A stretch of 64,000 nt of DNA. Source: Variovorax sp. JS1663 (GTDB taxonomy: Bacteria > Pseudomonadota > Gammaproteobacteria > Burkholderiales > Burkholderiaceae_C). Every line of letters begins with the position of its first letter. The first letter of the stretch is position 1. Both the position numbers and the translations under genes were made by a program. The stretch is taken from contig NZ_LYMK01000003.1 of the NCBI RefSeq assembly GCF_002157355.1, positions 62,001-126,000 of the forward strand, read 5' to 3'. Under the pieces are notes generated by a model. The model had not been told where the DNA came from and did no database searches. It was given only the letters and a program-made list of their open reading frames with translations. Shown here piece after piece: positions 43,668 through 52,444 of the stretch.

Positions 43668-44087
43668 GGGGGCATCCTTCTGTTGCGCCACCCACGCAAC
43701 GGATTGCGCGGGAGCATGCGACCGATCGTAGGCGCGGGCACGCATCGGGTGATGCCGGAACGATGCGGCCATGCGAATGACGATGCTGTTGTTCGCGTGC
43801 GGAAAGAAGAATCTGCTTTGCGCGTGGATCGCGCATCAAGAGCGTGCCCACGGGTCTTGCTGCGGCACACGAAGGTGCATGGCCGCACGTCCGCAGGGCA
43901 GACCGCATGGCATGCCGTCGCCACCCCTGCAAACCGCAGCTTCATCGTGCGCGACGCCCCCATTTCCCTACATCCCCTGCGCCACCGCGTGCTGCAATCG
44001 CTTCGTCATGAATTTGTCGCAAGCCATGCAGCAGCCAGCGACCCGACCCGGCCGGCAGCCGGCACATACACACGAGGATCCGAGACC
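43668..44087. other. 420-bp divergent intergenic region without recognised genes
   Basis: This region lies between the ALDH-oxidase pair (minus) and the HAD-oxidase-ABC operon (plus). It must hold promoters for both. No conserved protein, tRNA or strong palindrome was recognised on either strand. The ribosome site of the HAD gene (GAGGATCCGAGACC) is at its right end. Its length compared with neighbouring gaps could hide a lost regulator gene. Confidence 0.4.
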
Positions 44088-44753
44088 ATGAGCTTCCGTC
44101 CCAAGTACATCACCTTCGACTGCTATGGCACCCTCACGCGCTTCCGCATGGGCGATCTGGCGCGCGACATGTTCGCCGACCGTATCCCGGCCGAGCAGAT
44201 GGAGCAGTTCGTCGCCGACTTCACCGCCTATCGCTTCGACGAAGTGCTGGGCGACTGGCAGCCTTACGAGGTGGTGCTGAAGAACGCGGTGCGGCGCCTG
44301 TGCAGGAAGTGGAAGATCCAGTACCTCGACCACGAGGCGCAGAAGTACTATGACGCGGTGCCCACCTGGGGCCCGCATGCGGACGTGCCGGCCGGCCTGG
44401 CGAAGGTGGCGAAGGAGATCCCGCTGGTGATCCTGTCCAACGCCTCGGACGACCAGATCCAGAAGAACGTGGCGATGCTGGGCGCGCCCTTCCACCGCGT
44501 CTACACCGCGCAGCAGGCCCAGGCCTACAAGCCGCGCCTGAAGGCCTTCGAGTACATGTTCGACTCGCTGGGCTGCAACCCGGAGGATGTGCTGCACGTC
44601 TCCTCCAGCCTGCGCTACGACCTGATGTCGGCCGACGACCTGGGCATCGTGAACAAGGTCTTCGTCAACCGCGGCCATGGGCCGGGAAATCCCGCCTACC
44701 GCTATGTCGAGATCAAGGACATCGGCGGCCTGCCCGGCGTCGTCGGCCTCTGA
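44088..44753 (+). CDS. Haloacid dehalogenase type II (HAD family)
   Basis: A 221-residue HAD hydrolase. Nucleophile D11 lies in FDCYGTL, motif II Ser in LSNASDDQ, the motif III Lys region in YKPRLKAFEYM, and the type II signature reads HVSSSLRYDL. It is close to 2-haloacid dehalogenases in length and motifs, but relatives in amine-oxidase operons may be phosphatases. It is the first gene of the eight-gene operon and lies 16 bp before the oxidase. Confidence 0.87.
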   Translation: MSFRPKYITFDCYGTLTRFRMGDLARDMFADRIPAEQMEQFVADFTAYRFDEVLGDWQPYEVVLKNAVRRLCRKWKIQYLDHEAQKYYDAVPTWGPHADVPAGLAKVAKEIPLVILSNASDDQIQKNVAMLGAPFHRVYTAQQAQAYKPRLKAFEYMFDSLGCNPEDVLHVSSSLRYDLMSADDLGIVNKVFVNRGHGPGNPAYRYVEIKDIGGLPGVVGL

Positions 44754-44769
44754 TCTTCCGGCCCCGCCC

Positions 44770-46080
44770 ATGCGTCCGACCCACCTCATGAAGCTCGATT
44801 CGTACTGGACCGACTCGGCGCCGGCCTTCGCAGGCCACCGGGCCGGGCTGCCGGCCCGGGCCGACGTCGCCGTCATCGGCGGCGGCTTCACCGGCCTGTC
44901 CGCGGCGCTGGCGCTGGCGCGGCGCGGTGCGAGCGTGGTCGTGCTCGAGGCCGGCGAGCGCGTCGCCGCGGAGGCCTCGGGGCGCAACGGCGGGCATGTC
45001 AACAACGGCCTGGCGGTCGACTATGCCGATGTCGCCGCCAAGGTGGGGATGGCGCGCGCCCGCGCCTGGTACCACGCCTACGACGACGCGGTGGACACGG
45101 TGGAGCGCCTGGTGCGCGAGGAAGCGATCGACTGCGACTTCCTGCGTCACGGAAAGCTCAAGCTCGCCACCCGGCCGAACCAGATGGCCGCGCTCCAGCG
45201 CAGCGCCGAGCGCCTGATGGCCGACGGCGTGGACACTGACGTCGAGATCCTGGACGCCGCGCGCGTGCACGCCGAGGTGCAGAGCGAGCGCTTCCACGGC
45301 GGCCTGCTGTACAAGCGCAGCGGCCAGATGCACATGGGCCGCTTCGCGCAGGGCCTGGCGGCGGCGGCCGAGCGCCAGGGCGCGCAGATCCACACCGCCA
45401 CGCCGGTGCAGCGCCTCGAGCGCCTGGGTGGCGGCCATGCGCACCGGCTCCATACCGCGCGCGGCACGGTCGAGGCGCAGCAGGTGCTGCTGGCCACCGG
45501 CGCCAGCCGCCACGGCGGCTACGGCAGCTTCGGCTGGCTGCGCCGGCGCATCGTGCCGATCGGCAGCTTCATCGTGGTCACCGAGCCGCTGGGCGCCGGG
45601 CGCGCGCAGGCCCTGCTGGCGGCGCGCCGCACCTACGTGACGGTGGCCAACATCCACCACTACTTCCGGCTGACCGCGGACCACCGGCTGGTCTTCGGCG
45701 GACGGGCGCGCTTCGCCGTCTCGAGCCCGCAGTCGGATGCCGCCAGCGGCGAGATCCTGCGCGCCGGGCTGGCCGAAACCTTCCCGCAGTTGCGAGACGT
45801 GCGCCTCGACTACTGCTGGGGCGGTCTGGTCGACATGACGCAGGACCGGCTGCCGCATGCCGGCGAACGCGACGGCCTCTACTACTCGATGGGCTACAGC
45901 GGCCATGGCACGCAGATGTCGGTCCACATGGGCCAGCGCATGGCCGCGGTGATGGCCGGCGATGCCGAGGCCAACCCGTGGCGCGACCGCGACTGGCGCG
46001 CCATCCCCGGGCATTTCGGGCCGCCGTGGTTCCTGCCGGCGGTGGGCCTGTATTACCGGCTCAAGGACCGTCTTGGCTGA
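44770..46080 (+). CDS. FAD-dependent amine oxidase (gamma-glutamylputrescine oxidase-like)
   Basis: A 436-residue DAO-superfamily enzyme. Features are VAVIGGGFTGLSAALALARRG, SGRNGGHVNNG, SGQMHMGRFAQGL, and C-terminal GYSGHGTQMSVHMGQRMA followed by IPGHFGPPWFLP...YYRLKDRLG. Overall it resembles PuuB-type oxidases, which remove an amino group from polyamine derivatives giving aldehyde, ammonia and H2O2. The decayed paralogue at 40256 has the same C-terminal signature. It is in an operon with a peptide-type ABC importer. Confidence 0.88.
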   Translation: MRPTHLMKLDSYWTDSAPAFAGHRAGLPARADVAVIGGGFTGLSAALALARRGASVVVLEAGERVAAEASGRNGGHVNNGLAVDYADVAAKVGMARARAWYHAYDDAVDTVERLVREEAIDCDFLRHGKLKLATRPNQMAALQRSAERLMADGVDTDVEILDAARVHAEVQSERFHGGLLYKRSGQMHMGRFAQGLAAAAERQGAQIHTATPVQRLERLGGGHAHRLHTARGTVEAQQVLLATGASRHGGYGSFGWLRRRIVPIGSFIVVTEPLGAGRAQALLAARRTYVTVANIHHYFRLTADHRLVFGGRARFAVSSPQSDAASGEILRAGLAETFPQLRDVRLDYCWGGLVDMTQDRLPHAGERDGLYYSMGYSGHGTQMSVHMGQRMAAVMAGDAEANPWRDRDWRAIPGHFGPPWFLPAVGLYYRLKDRLG

Positions 46081-46149
46081 GCCGCCGCGCAACGATTCCT
46101 CCACCCACGTTTTCTTCCACAACCACAGGTCTACCCAGGAGCACACACC

Positions 46150-47769
46150 ATGAGCGACAACCACAACCCGTTGGCCCATCTTGTCGGTCCGCGCGAAAGC
46201 CTGCGCGTGATGGATTCGCTCCGGCGCGGCGCCAACCGGCGCGACATCCTTGCGATGCTGATGGCCGGCGGCATGCAGGCCACGCTGGCCGGAAGCCTGG
46301 CCGCTACCGCGATGACCGCGCATGCGCAGACGCCCCGCAAGGGCGGCCGCATCCGGGTGGCGGGCGCCACCGCCGCCGCCACCGATACGCTCGATCCGGC
46401 CAAGCAGTCGAACCAGACCGACTACTCGCGCTGCAACATGATCTACAACGGCCTGACCTCGCTGGACGGCAGCCTGACGCCGCAGCCCGCGCTGGCCGAG
46501 TCCTTCAATACCCGCGACGCGAAGACCTGGGTCTTCACCCTGCGCAAGGGCGTCAGCTTCCATGACGGCAAGGCGCTGTCCCCGGCCGACGTGGCGTTCT
46601 CCATCATGCGCCACAAGGACCCGGCCACCGCCTCCAAGGCCAAGGTGCTGGCCGACCAGATCGAGAGCGTGAAGGCCAGCGGCCCGAACGAGGTGACGGT
46701 GGTGCTGAGCGCGCCGAACGCCGACCTGCCCGTGATCCTCGGCACCTTCCACTTCCACATCGTCAAGGAAGGCACGACCGACTTCAACGCCGGCATCGGC
46801 ACCGGGCCCTACAAGCTCAAGGAGTTCAAGCCCGGCGTGCGCTCGCTGGTGGTGCGCAACGATGCCTACTGGAAGCCCGGCAAGCCTTACCTCGACGAGA
46901 TCGAGTTCGTGGGCATCGGCGACGAGAGCGCGCGCGTCAACGCCTTGCTGTCCGGCGGCATGGACCTGGTCGGCTCGGTCAATCCGCGCTCGGTCGAGCG
47001 GGTGAAGGGCACGCCCGGCTACGGCATCTTCGTCACGCAGTCCGGCCAGTACTCTGACCTGGTGATGCGCAAGGACGTGGGGCCGGGCGCCAATCCGGAC
47101 TTCGTGCTCGGCATGAAGCACCTGTTCGACCGCGAGCAGATGAAGAAGACCATCGCGCTCGACTACGCCGTGGTCGCCAACGATCAGCCGATCGACCCGA
47201 CCAACCGCTTCTACTTCGCCGGCCTGCCGCAGCGGCCCTTCGACCCGGAGAAGGCGAAATTCCACCTGCAGAAGGCGGGCGTGGGCGGCAAGGTGCCGGT
47301 GGTGGTGTCGCCGGCGGCGCTCTACTCGGTGGAGATCGCGGTGATGCTGCAGCAGGCCGCGCAGCGCGCCGGGCTGGAACTCGACATCAAGCGCATGCCG
47401 GCCGACGGCTACTGGTCCAACCACTGGCTCAACAGCCACGTGGGCTTCGGCAACGTCAACCCGCGCCCGAGCGCCGACGTGCTGCTGACGCAGTTCTTCC
47501 AGTCGGGTGCCGCCTGGAACGAGTCGCGCTGGAAGAGCGAGAAGTTCGACCAGCTGCTGCTGGCCTCGCGCGCCGAGACCGACCTGGCCAAGCGCAAGCA
47601 GATGTATGCCGACATGCAGACCATGATCCACCAGGAAGCCGGGATCGGCATCCCGCTGTTCCTGGCGAGCATCGATGGCCACAGCGCCAAGCTCAAGGGC
47701 CTGTCGCCCATCCCGCTCGGCGGCCTCATGGGCTACAACTTCGCCGAGAACGTATGGCTGGAGGCATGA
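46150..47769 (+). CDS. Dipeptide/oligopeptide-type ABC substrate-binding protein
   Basis: A 539-residue SBP_bac_5 (DppA/OppA-like) protein. The long N-terminus carries a twin-arginine-like signal (RRDILAMLMAGGMQATLAGSLAATAMTAHAQ). The domain starts with GGRIRVAGATAAATDTLDPAK and contains the GTGPYKLKEFKPG motif typical of the family. CAGGAG precedes the ATG. It delivers the ligand to the adjacent DppBC-like permeases, possibly an opine-like, glutamyl or polyamine compound given the adjacent oxidase. Confidence 0.92.
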   Translation: MSDNHNPLAHLVGPRESLRVMDSLRRGANRRDILAMLMAGGMQATLAGSLAATAMTAHAQTPRKGGRIRVAGATAAATDTLDPAKQSNQTDYSRCNMIYNGLTSLDGSLTPQPALAESFNTRDAKTWVFTLRKGVSFHDGKALSPADVAFSIMRHKDPATASKAKVLADQIESVKASGPNEVTVVLSAPNADLPVILGTFHFHIVKEGTTDFNAGIGTGPYKLKEFKPGVRSLVVRNDAYWKPGKPYLDEIEFVGIGDESARVNALLSGGMDLVGSVNPRSVERVKGTPGYGIFVTQSGQYSDLVMRKDVGPGANPDFVLGMKHLFDREQMKKTIALDYAVVANDQPIDPTNRFYFAGLPQRPFDPEKAKFHLQKAGVGGKVPVVVSPAALYSVEIAVMLQQAAQRAGLELDIKRMPADGYWSNHWLNSHVGFGNVNPRPSADVLLTQFFQSGAAWNESRWKSEKFDQLLLASRAETDLAKRKQMYADMQTMIHQEAGIGIPLFLASIDGHSAKLKGLSPIPLGGLMGYNFAENVWLEA

Positions 47770-47809
47770 GGCCTGCGCCGCCGCAGGTCCCGCGCGCTGG
47801 AGGACCGAT

Positions 47810-48766
47810 ATGAACCACGTCATCCTGAAGCTTCTGGCCCAGCGCATCGCGCTGGCGCTCGTTTCGCTGCTCGCCGTGTCGGTGATCGTCTTTTCGATCA
47901 CCGCCGTGCTGCCCGGCGATGCCGCGCAGGAACAGCTCGGCCAGGAGGCCACGCCCGAGGCGCTGGCCGCGTTGCGGGCGCAGATGGGCCTGAACGTGCC
48001 CGCGCCCGAGCGCTACCTGAAATGGCTGCTCGGCATGGTGAAGGGCGACCCCGGCGTGTCGACGGCCACGCAGGTGCCGGTGGCCGAACTGGTCGGCAGC
48101 CGGCTGCCCAACTCGCTGCTGCTCGCGGCGGTTGCCGCGCTCTTCTCCGTGCCGATCGCGCTGACGCTGGGCATCGCCTCGGCGGTCTGGCGCGGCTCCT
48201 GGTTCGACCGTGCGGCCTCGACGGCGGCGGTCGGCGTGGTGTCGGTGCCGGAATTCCTGGTCGCGACGCTGGCGGTGCTGGTCTTCGCGGTCAAGCTGCG
48301 CTGGCTGCCGGCGCTCTCCTTCGTCAACGACATCGAGTCGCTCGGGCAGCTGCTGCGCGCCTTCGCCATGCCGGTGATGGTGCTGTGCTGCGTGATCGTC
48401 GCGCAGATGATGCGCATGACGCGCGCCGCGGTCATCGACCAGCTCGAAGCGCCCTACATCGAGATGGTGCGCCTCAAGGGTGCCTCGCCGATGCGGATGG
48501 TGCTGGCGCACGCACTGCCCAACGCGGTGGGCCCGATCGCCAATGCGGTGGCACTGAGCCTGTCGTACCTGCTCGGCGGCGTGATCATCGTCGAGACCAT
48601 CTTCAACTATCCGGGCATCGCCAAGCTGATGGTCGACGGCGTCTCGCAGCGCGACATGCCTCTGGTGCAGACCTGCGCCATGATCTTCTGCTGCGCCTAC
48701 CTGATCCTGGTGACGACGGCCGACATCTGCGGCATCGTCGCCAACCCCCGGCTGCGGCACCGCTGA
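47810..48766 (+). CDS. ABC transporter permease (DppB-like)
   Basis: A 318-residue inner-membrane permease with about six spans. The N-terminal RIALALVSLLAVSVIVFSITAVLPGD is the DppB/OppB signature, and the EAA loop reads EMVRLKGASPMRMVLAHALPNAVGPI. Its ribosome site CTGGAGGACCGAT is good. It pairs with the DppC-like permease that follows. Confidence 0.92.
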   Translation: MNHVILKLLAQRIALALVSLLAVSVIVFSITAVLPGDAAQEQLGQEATPEALAALRAQMGLNVPAPERYLKWLLGMVKGDPGVSTATQVPVAELVGSRLPNSLLLAAVAALFSVPIALTLGIASAVWRGSWFDRAASTAAVGVVSVPEFLVATLAVLVFAVKLRWLPALSFVNDIESLGQLLRAFAMPVMVLCCVIVAQMMRMTRAAVIDQLEAPYIEMVRLKGASPMRMVLAHALPNAVGPIANAVALSLSYLLGGVIIVETIFNYPGIAKLMVDGVSQRDMPLVQTCAMIFCCAYLILVTTADICGIVANPRLRHR

Positions 48767-48781
48767 AAAGAGGCAGGGACC

Positions 48782-49687
48782 ATGGAATCGTCTACATCCC
48801 CATCGGCCGTGAACGCGGCCGCCACCGCGGCGGCGCCGCCGCCCCGGAAGCGGCGCAGTGCACTGCGCTGGCTGTCGGGCTTCGGCCCTTCCGGCCTGCT
48901 CGGCCTCGCAGTGCTGCTGTTCTGGCTGCTCGCCGCGCTGCTCGGACCCTGGCTGCTCTCGCACCGGACGGATCCCACGGGCACCTCGGCCGTCTTCGCG
49001 CCGATGAGCGCGGCGCACTGGCTCGGCACGGACTACCTCGGCCGCGACATGCTGGCGCTCATCATCGAGGGCGCGCGCTACACGGTCGGGGTCGCACTGG
49101 TCGCCACCTTGCTGGCCAGCGGCACCGGGACCGTGCTGGCACTGCTGGCCGCTGCCAGCGGCCGCTGGATCGATGCGCTGCTCAGCCGCGGCCTGGACAC
49201 GCTCACCGCGATCCCCAGCAAGATGTTCGCGCTGATCATGGTGGCGGGCTTCGGCTCCTCGGTGCCGATGCTGGTGGTCATGGCGGGCATCATCTACGTG
49301 CCGGGCGCCTACCGCATCGCGCGCTCGCTGGCCGTCAACATCAACGCGCTCGACTACGTGACGGTGGCGCGCACCCGGGGGGAGGGCACGCTCTACATCA
49401 TGCTGCGCGAGATCCTGCCCAACATCGTCGGCCCGATGCTGGCCGACCTGGGCCTGCGATTCGTCTACATCGTGCTGCTGCTGGCGAGCCTGAGCTTCCT
49501 GGGCCTGGGCATCCAGCCGCCGGCGGCCGACTGGGGCTCGCTGGTGCGCGAGAACATCGGCGCGCTGGCCATGGGCGGCGCCTCGGTGATCGTGCCGGCG
49601 CTGGCCATCGCGAGCCTGACCATCGCGGTCAACCTCGTCATCGACAACCTGCCGGGCCGCGGCGCCCGCGACAAAGGAGCACGCTGA
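48782..49687 (+). CDS. ABC transporter permease (DppC-like)
   Basis: A 301-residue permease. The N-terminal OppC_N segment (LRWLSGFGPSGLLGLAVLLFWLLAALLG) is followed by HWLGTDYLGRDMLALIIEGARY, a DppC hallmark, and the EAA loop TVARTRGEGTLYIMLREILPNIVGP. Its stop overlaps the ATPase start by one base (TGATG), so translation is coupled. Confidence 0.92.
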   Translation: MESSTSPSAVNAAATAAAPPPRKRRSALRWLSGFGPSGLLGLAVLLFWLLAALLGPWLLSHRTDPTGTSAVFAPMSAAHWLGTDYLGRDMLALIIEGARYTVGVALVATLLASGTGTVLALLAAASGRWIDALLSRGLDTLTAIPSKMFALIMVAGFGSSVPMLVVMAGIIYVPGAYRIARSLAVNINALDYVTVARTRGEGTLYIMLREILPNIVGPMLADLGLRFVYIVLLLASLSFLGLGIQPPAADWGSLVRENIGALAMGGASVIVPALAIASLTIAVNLVIDNLPGRGARDKGAR

Positions 49688-51321
49688 TGGGAGCACCTCT
49701 CACAGTCGAAGGCCTGCACATCATGGCCGGCGCGCAGACGCTGGTCGAGCCGGTGAGCTTCTCGGTCAAGCCCGGCGAGGTGCTGGCGCTGATCGGCGAA
49801 TCGGGCTCGGGCAAGACCACCACCGCGCTGGCGCTGATGGGCTACGCGCGCCAAGGCTGCCGCATCGCGGGGGGGCGCGTGCGCATCGGCGACATCGACG
49901 TGCTGGCGCTCGATGCGGCGCAGCAGCGCGCTCTGCGCGGCCGCACGGTGGCCTACATCGCGCAGAGCGCGGCGGCCTCCTTCAACCCCTCGCGGACCAT
50001 CATGGACCAGGTGGTGGAGCCCACCGTGATCCACCGCCTGTGCAAGCGGCCCGAGGCCGAGGCCAGGGCGGTGCAGCTGTTCCGCGAACTGGCGCTGCCC
50101 GATCCGGAGACCATCGGCGCGCGCTACCCGCACCAGGTCTCCGGCGGGCAATTGCAGCGGCTGATGGCGGCGATGGCGCTGATCGGCGAGCCCGACCTGG
50201 TCATCCTGGACGAGCCGACCACGGCACTGGACGTGACCACGCAGATCGAGGTGCTGCGCGCCTTCCGCCGGGTGGTGCGCGAGCGCCGCGCGACCGCGGT
50301 GTACGTGAGCCACGACCTGGCGGTGGTGGCGCAGATGGCGGACCACATCCTGGTGCTGCGCAGCGGCTGCATGCGCGAGCTGGCCGCGACCGATCGGATC
50401 CTCGCCGCGCCGAAGGACGACTACACGAAGAGCCTGCTGGCCGCCGCGCGCCCGGTGGTGCGCGAATCGGGGCGGGCGGCGAACGACCAGGCCGAGCTGC
50501 TGCTCGAGGTGCAGCAGCTCTCGGCCGGCTACGGCCCGGTGGATGCGCAGGGCCGCCCGGCCAAGCCGATCCTGGAGGCCATCGATCTCAAGCTCTACCG
50601 CGGCCAGGCGATCGGCGTGATCGGCGAGTCCGGCTCGGGCAAGACGACACTGGCGCGGGCGGTGGCCGGGCTGATCAAGCCCAGCCACGGCAAGATCCTG
50701 TTCCGAGGCCGCGCGCTCGAGCCCGCGCTGCAGCAGCGCGACAAGGACGAGCTGCGCCGCATCCAGATCGTGTTCCAGATGGCCGACACGGCCCTCAACC
50801 CCTCGCAGACCATCGAGCGCATCCTGGCGCGGCCGCTGGAGTTCTACAAGGGCCTCGGCGGCGAGCCGCTCAAGCGCCGCATCCGCGAGCTGCTGGACCT
50901 GGTGAAGCTGCCGCACTCGCTGGCCGGAAGGCTGCCGGGCGGGCTGTCGGGCGGGCAGAAGCAGCGCGTCAATCTGGCGCGCGCGCTGGCGGCCGAGCCC
51001 GACCTGATCCTGTGCGACGAGGTGACCTCCGCGCTCGACACCGTGGTCGGCGCGGCGGTGCTGGACCTCATGGCGGAGCTGCGGCGCGAGCTCGGCGTCT
51101 CCTACCTCTTCATCAGCCACGACCTGCACACGGTGCGCGCGGTGTGCGACGAGATCGTGGTGATGCAGCACGGCCGCAAGCTGGCCCAGGTGGCGCGTTG
51201 CGACTACGAGCGCGGGCCGCACCATCCCTACTACGAGCTGCTGGCGCGCTCGGTGCCCGAGCTGCGCCGCGGCTGGCTCGATGACGTCGACCGCGCTGCC
51301 GCTGCCGGAGCGGCCGCATGA
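49687..51321 (+). CDS. Fused double ATPase subunit (DppD-DppF-like)
   Basis: A 544-residue protein with two complete ABC cassettes. The first has Walker A GESGSGKTTTALALMG, signature VSGGQLQRLMAAMAL and Walker B DLVILDEPTTALD. The second has Walker A GESGSGKTTLARAVAG, signature LSGGQKQRVNLARAL and Walker B DLILCDEVTSALD, where the catalytic Glu follows the Asp as usual. It energises the peptide-type importer of this operon. The fusion replaces separate DppD and DppF proteins. Confidence 0.93.
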   Translation: MGAPLTVEGLHIMAGAQTLVEPVSFSVKPGEVLALIGESGSGKTTTALALMGYARQGCRIAGGRVRIGDIDVLALDAAQQRALRGRTVAYIAQSAAASFNPSRTIMDQVVEPTVIHRLCKRPEAEARAVQLFRELALPDPETIGARYPHQVSGGQLQRLMAAMALIGEPDLVILDEPTTALDVTTQIEVLRAFRRVVRERRATAVYVSHDLAVVAQMADHILVLRSGCMRELAATDRILAAPKDDYTKSLLAAARPVVRESGRAANDQAELLLEVQQLSAGYGPVDAQGRPAKPILEAIDLKLYRGQAIGVIGESGSGKTTLARAVAGLIKPSHGKILFRGRALEPALQQRDKDELRRIQIVFQMADTALNPSQTIERILARPLEFYKGLGGEPLKRRIRELLDLVKLPHSLAGRLPGGLSGGQKQRVNLARALAAEPDLILCDEVTSALDTVVGAAVLDLMAELRRELGVSYLFISHDLHTVRAVCDEIVVMQHGRKLAQVARCDYERGPHHPYYELLARSVPELRRGWLDDVDRAAAAGAAA

Positions 51322-51332
51322 AGGAGACCGAC

Positions 51333-52421
51333 ATGACCCCCACCTTCCGCATCGCGCTGATTCCCGGCGACGGCATCGGCAAGGAAGTGATGCCCGAGGG
51401 CCTGCGCGTGGTGCAGGCCGCGGCGGCACGCTTCGGCTTCGAGCTCGATTGCCGTTCCATCGATTGGGCCAGCTGCGATTACTACGCCCAGCACGGCCAG
51501 ATGATGCCGGACGACTGGAAGGCACAGCTCCAGGGCGTGGACGCGCTGTACTTCGGCGCCGTCGGCTGGCCGGCCACGGTGCCCGACCATGTGTCGCTGT
51601 GGGGCTCGCTGCTGAAGTTCCGGCGCGAGTTCGACCAGTACGTCAACCTGCGGCCGGTGCGGCTGTTCGAAGGCGTGCCCTGTCCGCTCGCCGGCCGGGA
51701 GCCGGGTGACATCGACTACCTGGTGGTGCGCGAGAACACCGAGGGCGAGTACACCTCGCTCGGTGGCGTGATGTACGAGGGCACCGAGCGCGAGATCGTG
51801 ATCCAGGAGTCCGTCTACTCGCGCCACGGCACCGACCGCGTGCTCCGGTACGCCTTCGAGCTGGCCCGGGCGCGCGGGAAAAAGCAGCTGACGGTGGCCA
51901 CCAAGAGCAACGGCATCGCGATCAGCATGCCCTGGTGGGACAGCCGCGCCGACGCGATCGCGCGCGACTATCCGGAGGTGGCCGTCGACAAGCAGCACAT
52001 CGACATCCTGTCGGCGCGCTTCGTTCTGCAGCCGCAGCGCTTCGACGTGGTGGTGGCGAGCAACCTGTTCGGCGACATCCTCTCCGACCTGGGGCCCGCG
52101 ACCACCGGCACCATCGGCCTGGCGCCCTCGGCCAACCTCAATCCGGATCGCAAGTTCCCGTCGCTCTTCGAGCCGGTGCACGGCTCGGCGCCCGACATCT
52201 ACGGCCAGAACACCGCCAACCCGATCGCCATGATCTGGTCGGGCGCGCTGATGCTGGACTTCCTCACGCAGGGGCAGGGCGCGGGCCGCGCCGCGCACGA
52301 CGCGATCCTCGCGGCCATCGAGGCGGTGCTGCGCGAGGGACCGCGCACCCGCGACCTGGGCGGCACGGCCTCGACCACCGAGGTGGGCACGGCCATCGCC
52401 GAGCGCATCGCCGCTGCCTGA
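51333..52421 (+). CDS. ttuC: Tartrate dehydrogenase/D-malate dehydrogenase-type enzyme
   Basis: A 362-residue beta-decarboxylating dehydrogenase of the isocitrate/isopropylmalate family. The signatures IDWASCDYYAQHG, FGAVGWPATVPDHVSLWGSL, FRREFDQYVNLRPVRL and NLFGDILSDLGPATTGTIGLAPSANLNP are those of tartrate dehydrogenases. It oxidises tartrate or D-malate with NAD and a divalent metal. The start is ATG 51333, placed by AAGGAGA, and not the ATG at 51318. It is an odd partner for an amine oxidase/ABC operon. Confidence 0.87.
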   Translation: MTPTFRIALIPGDGIGKEVMPEGLRVVQAAAARFGFELDCRSIDWASCDYYAQHGQMMPDDWKAQLQGVDALYFGAVGWPATVPDHVSLWGSLLKFRREFDQYVNLRPVRLFEGVPCPLAGREPGDIDYLVVRENTEGEYTSLGGVMYEGTEREIVIQESVYSRHGTDRVLRYAFELARARGKKQLTVATKSNGIAISMPWWDSRADAIARDYPEVAVDKQHIDILSARFVLQPQRFDVVVASNLFGDILSDLGPATTGTIGLAPSANLNPDRKFPSLFEPVHGSAPDIYGQNTANPIAMIWSGALMLDFLTQGQGAGRAAHDAILAAIEAVLREGPRTRDLGGTASTTEVGTAIAERIAAA

Positions 52422-52444
52422 CAACACGCACATCACGAACGACC

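Noticed and set aside
44713..47952. 1079-codon minus-strand open frame
   Set aside because: It spans the antisense of three real plus-strand genes with family motifs. It results from high GC and few stops.
47726..49696. Possible large minus-strand gene opposite the ABC permeases
   Set aside because: Antisense of two permeases. It is His/Asp/Arg-rich with no domain.
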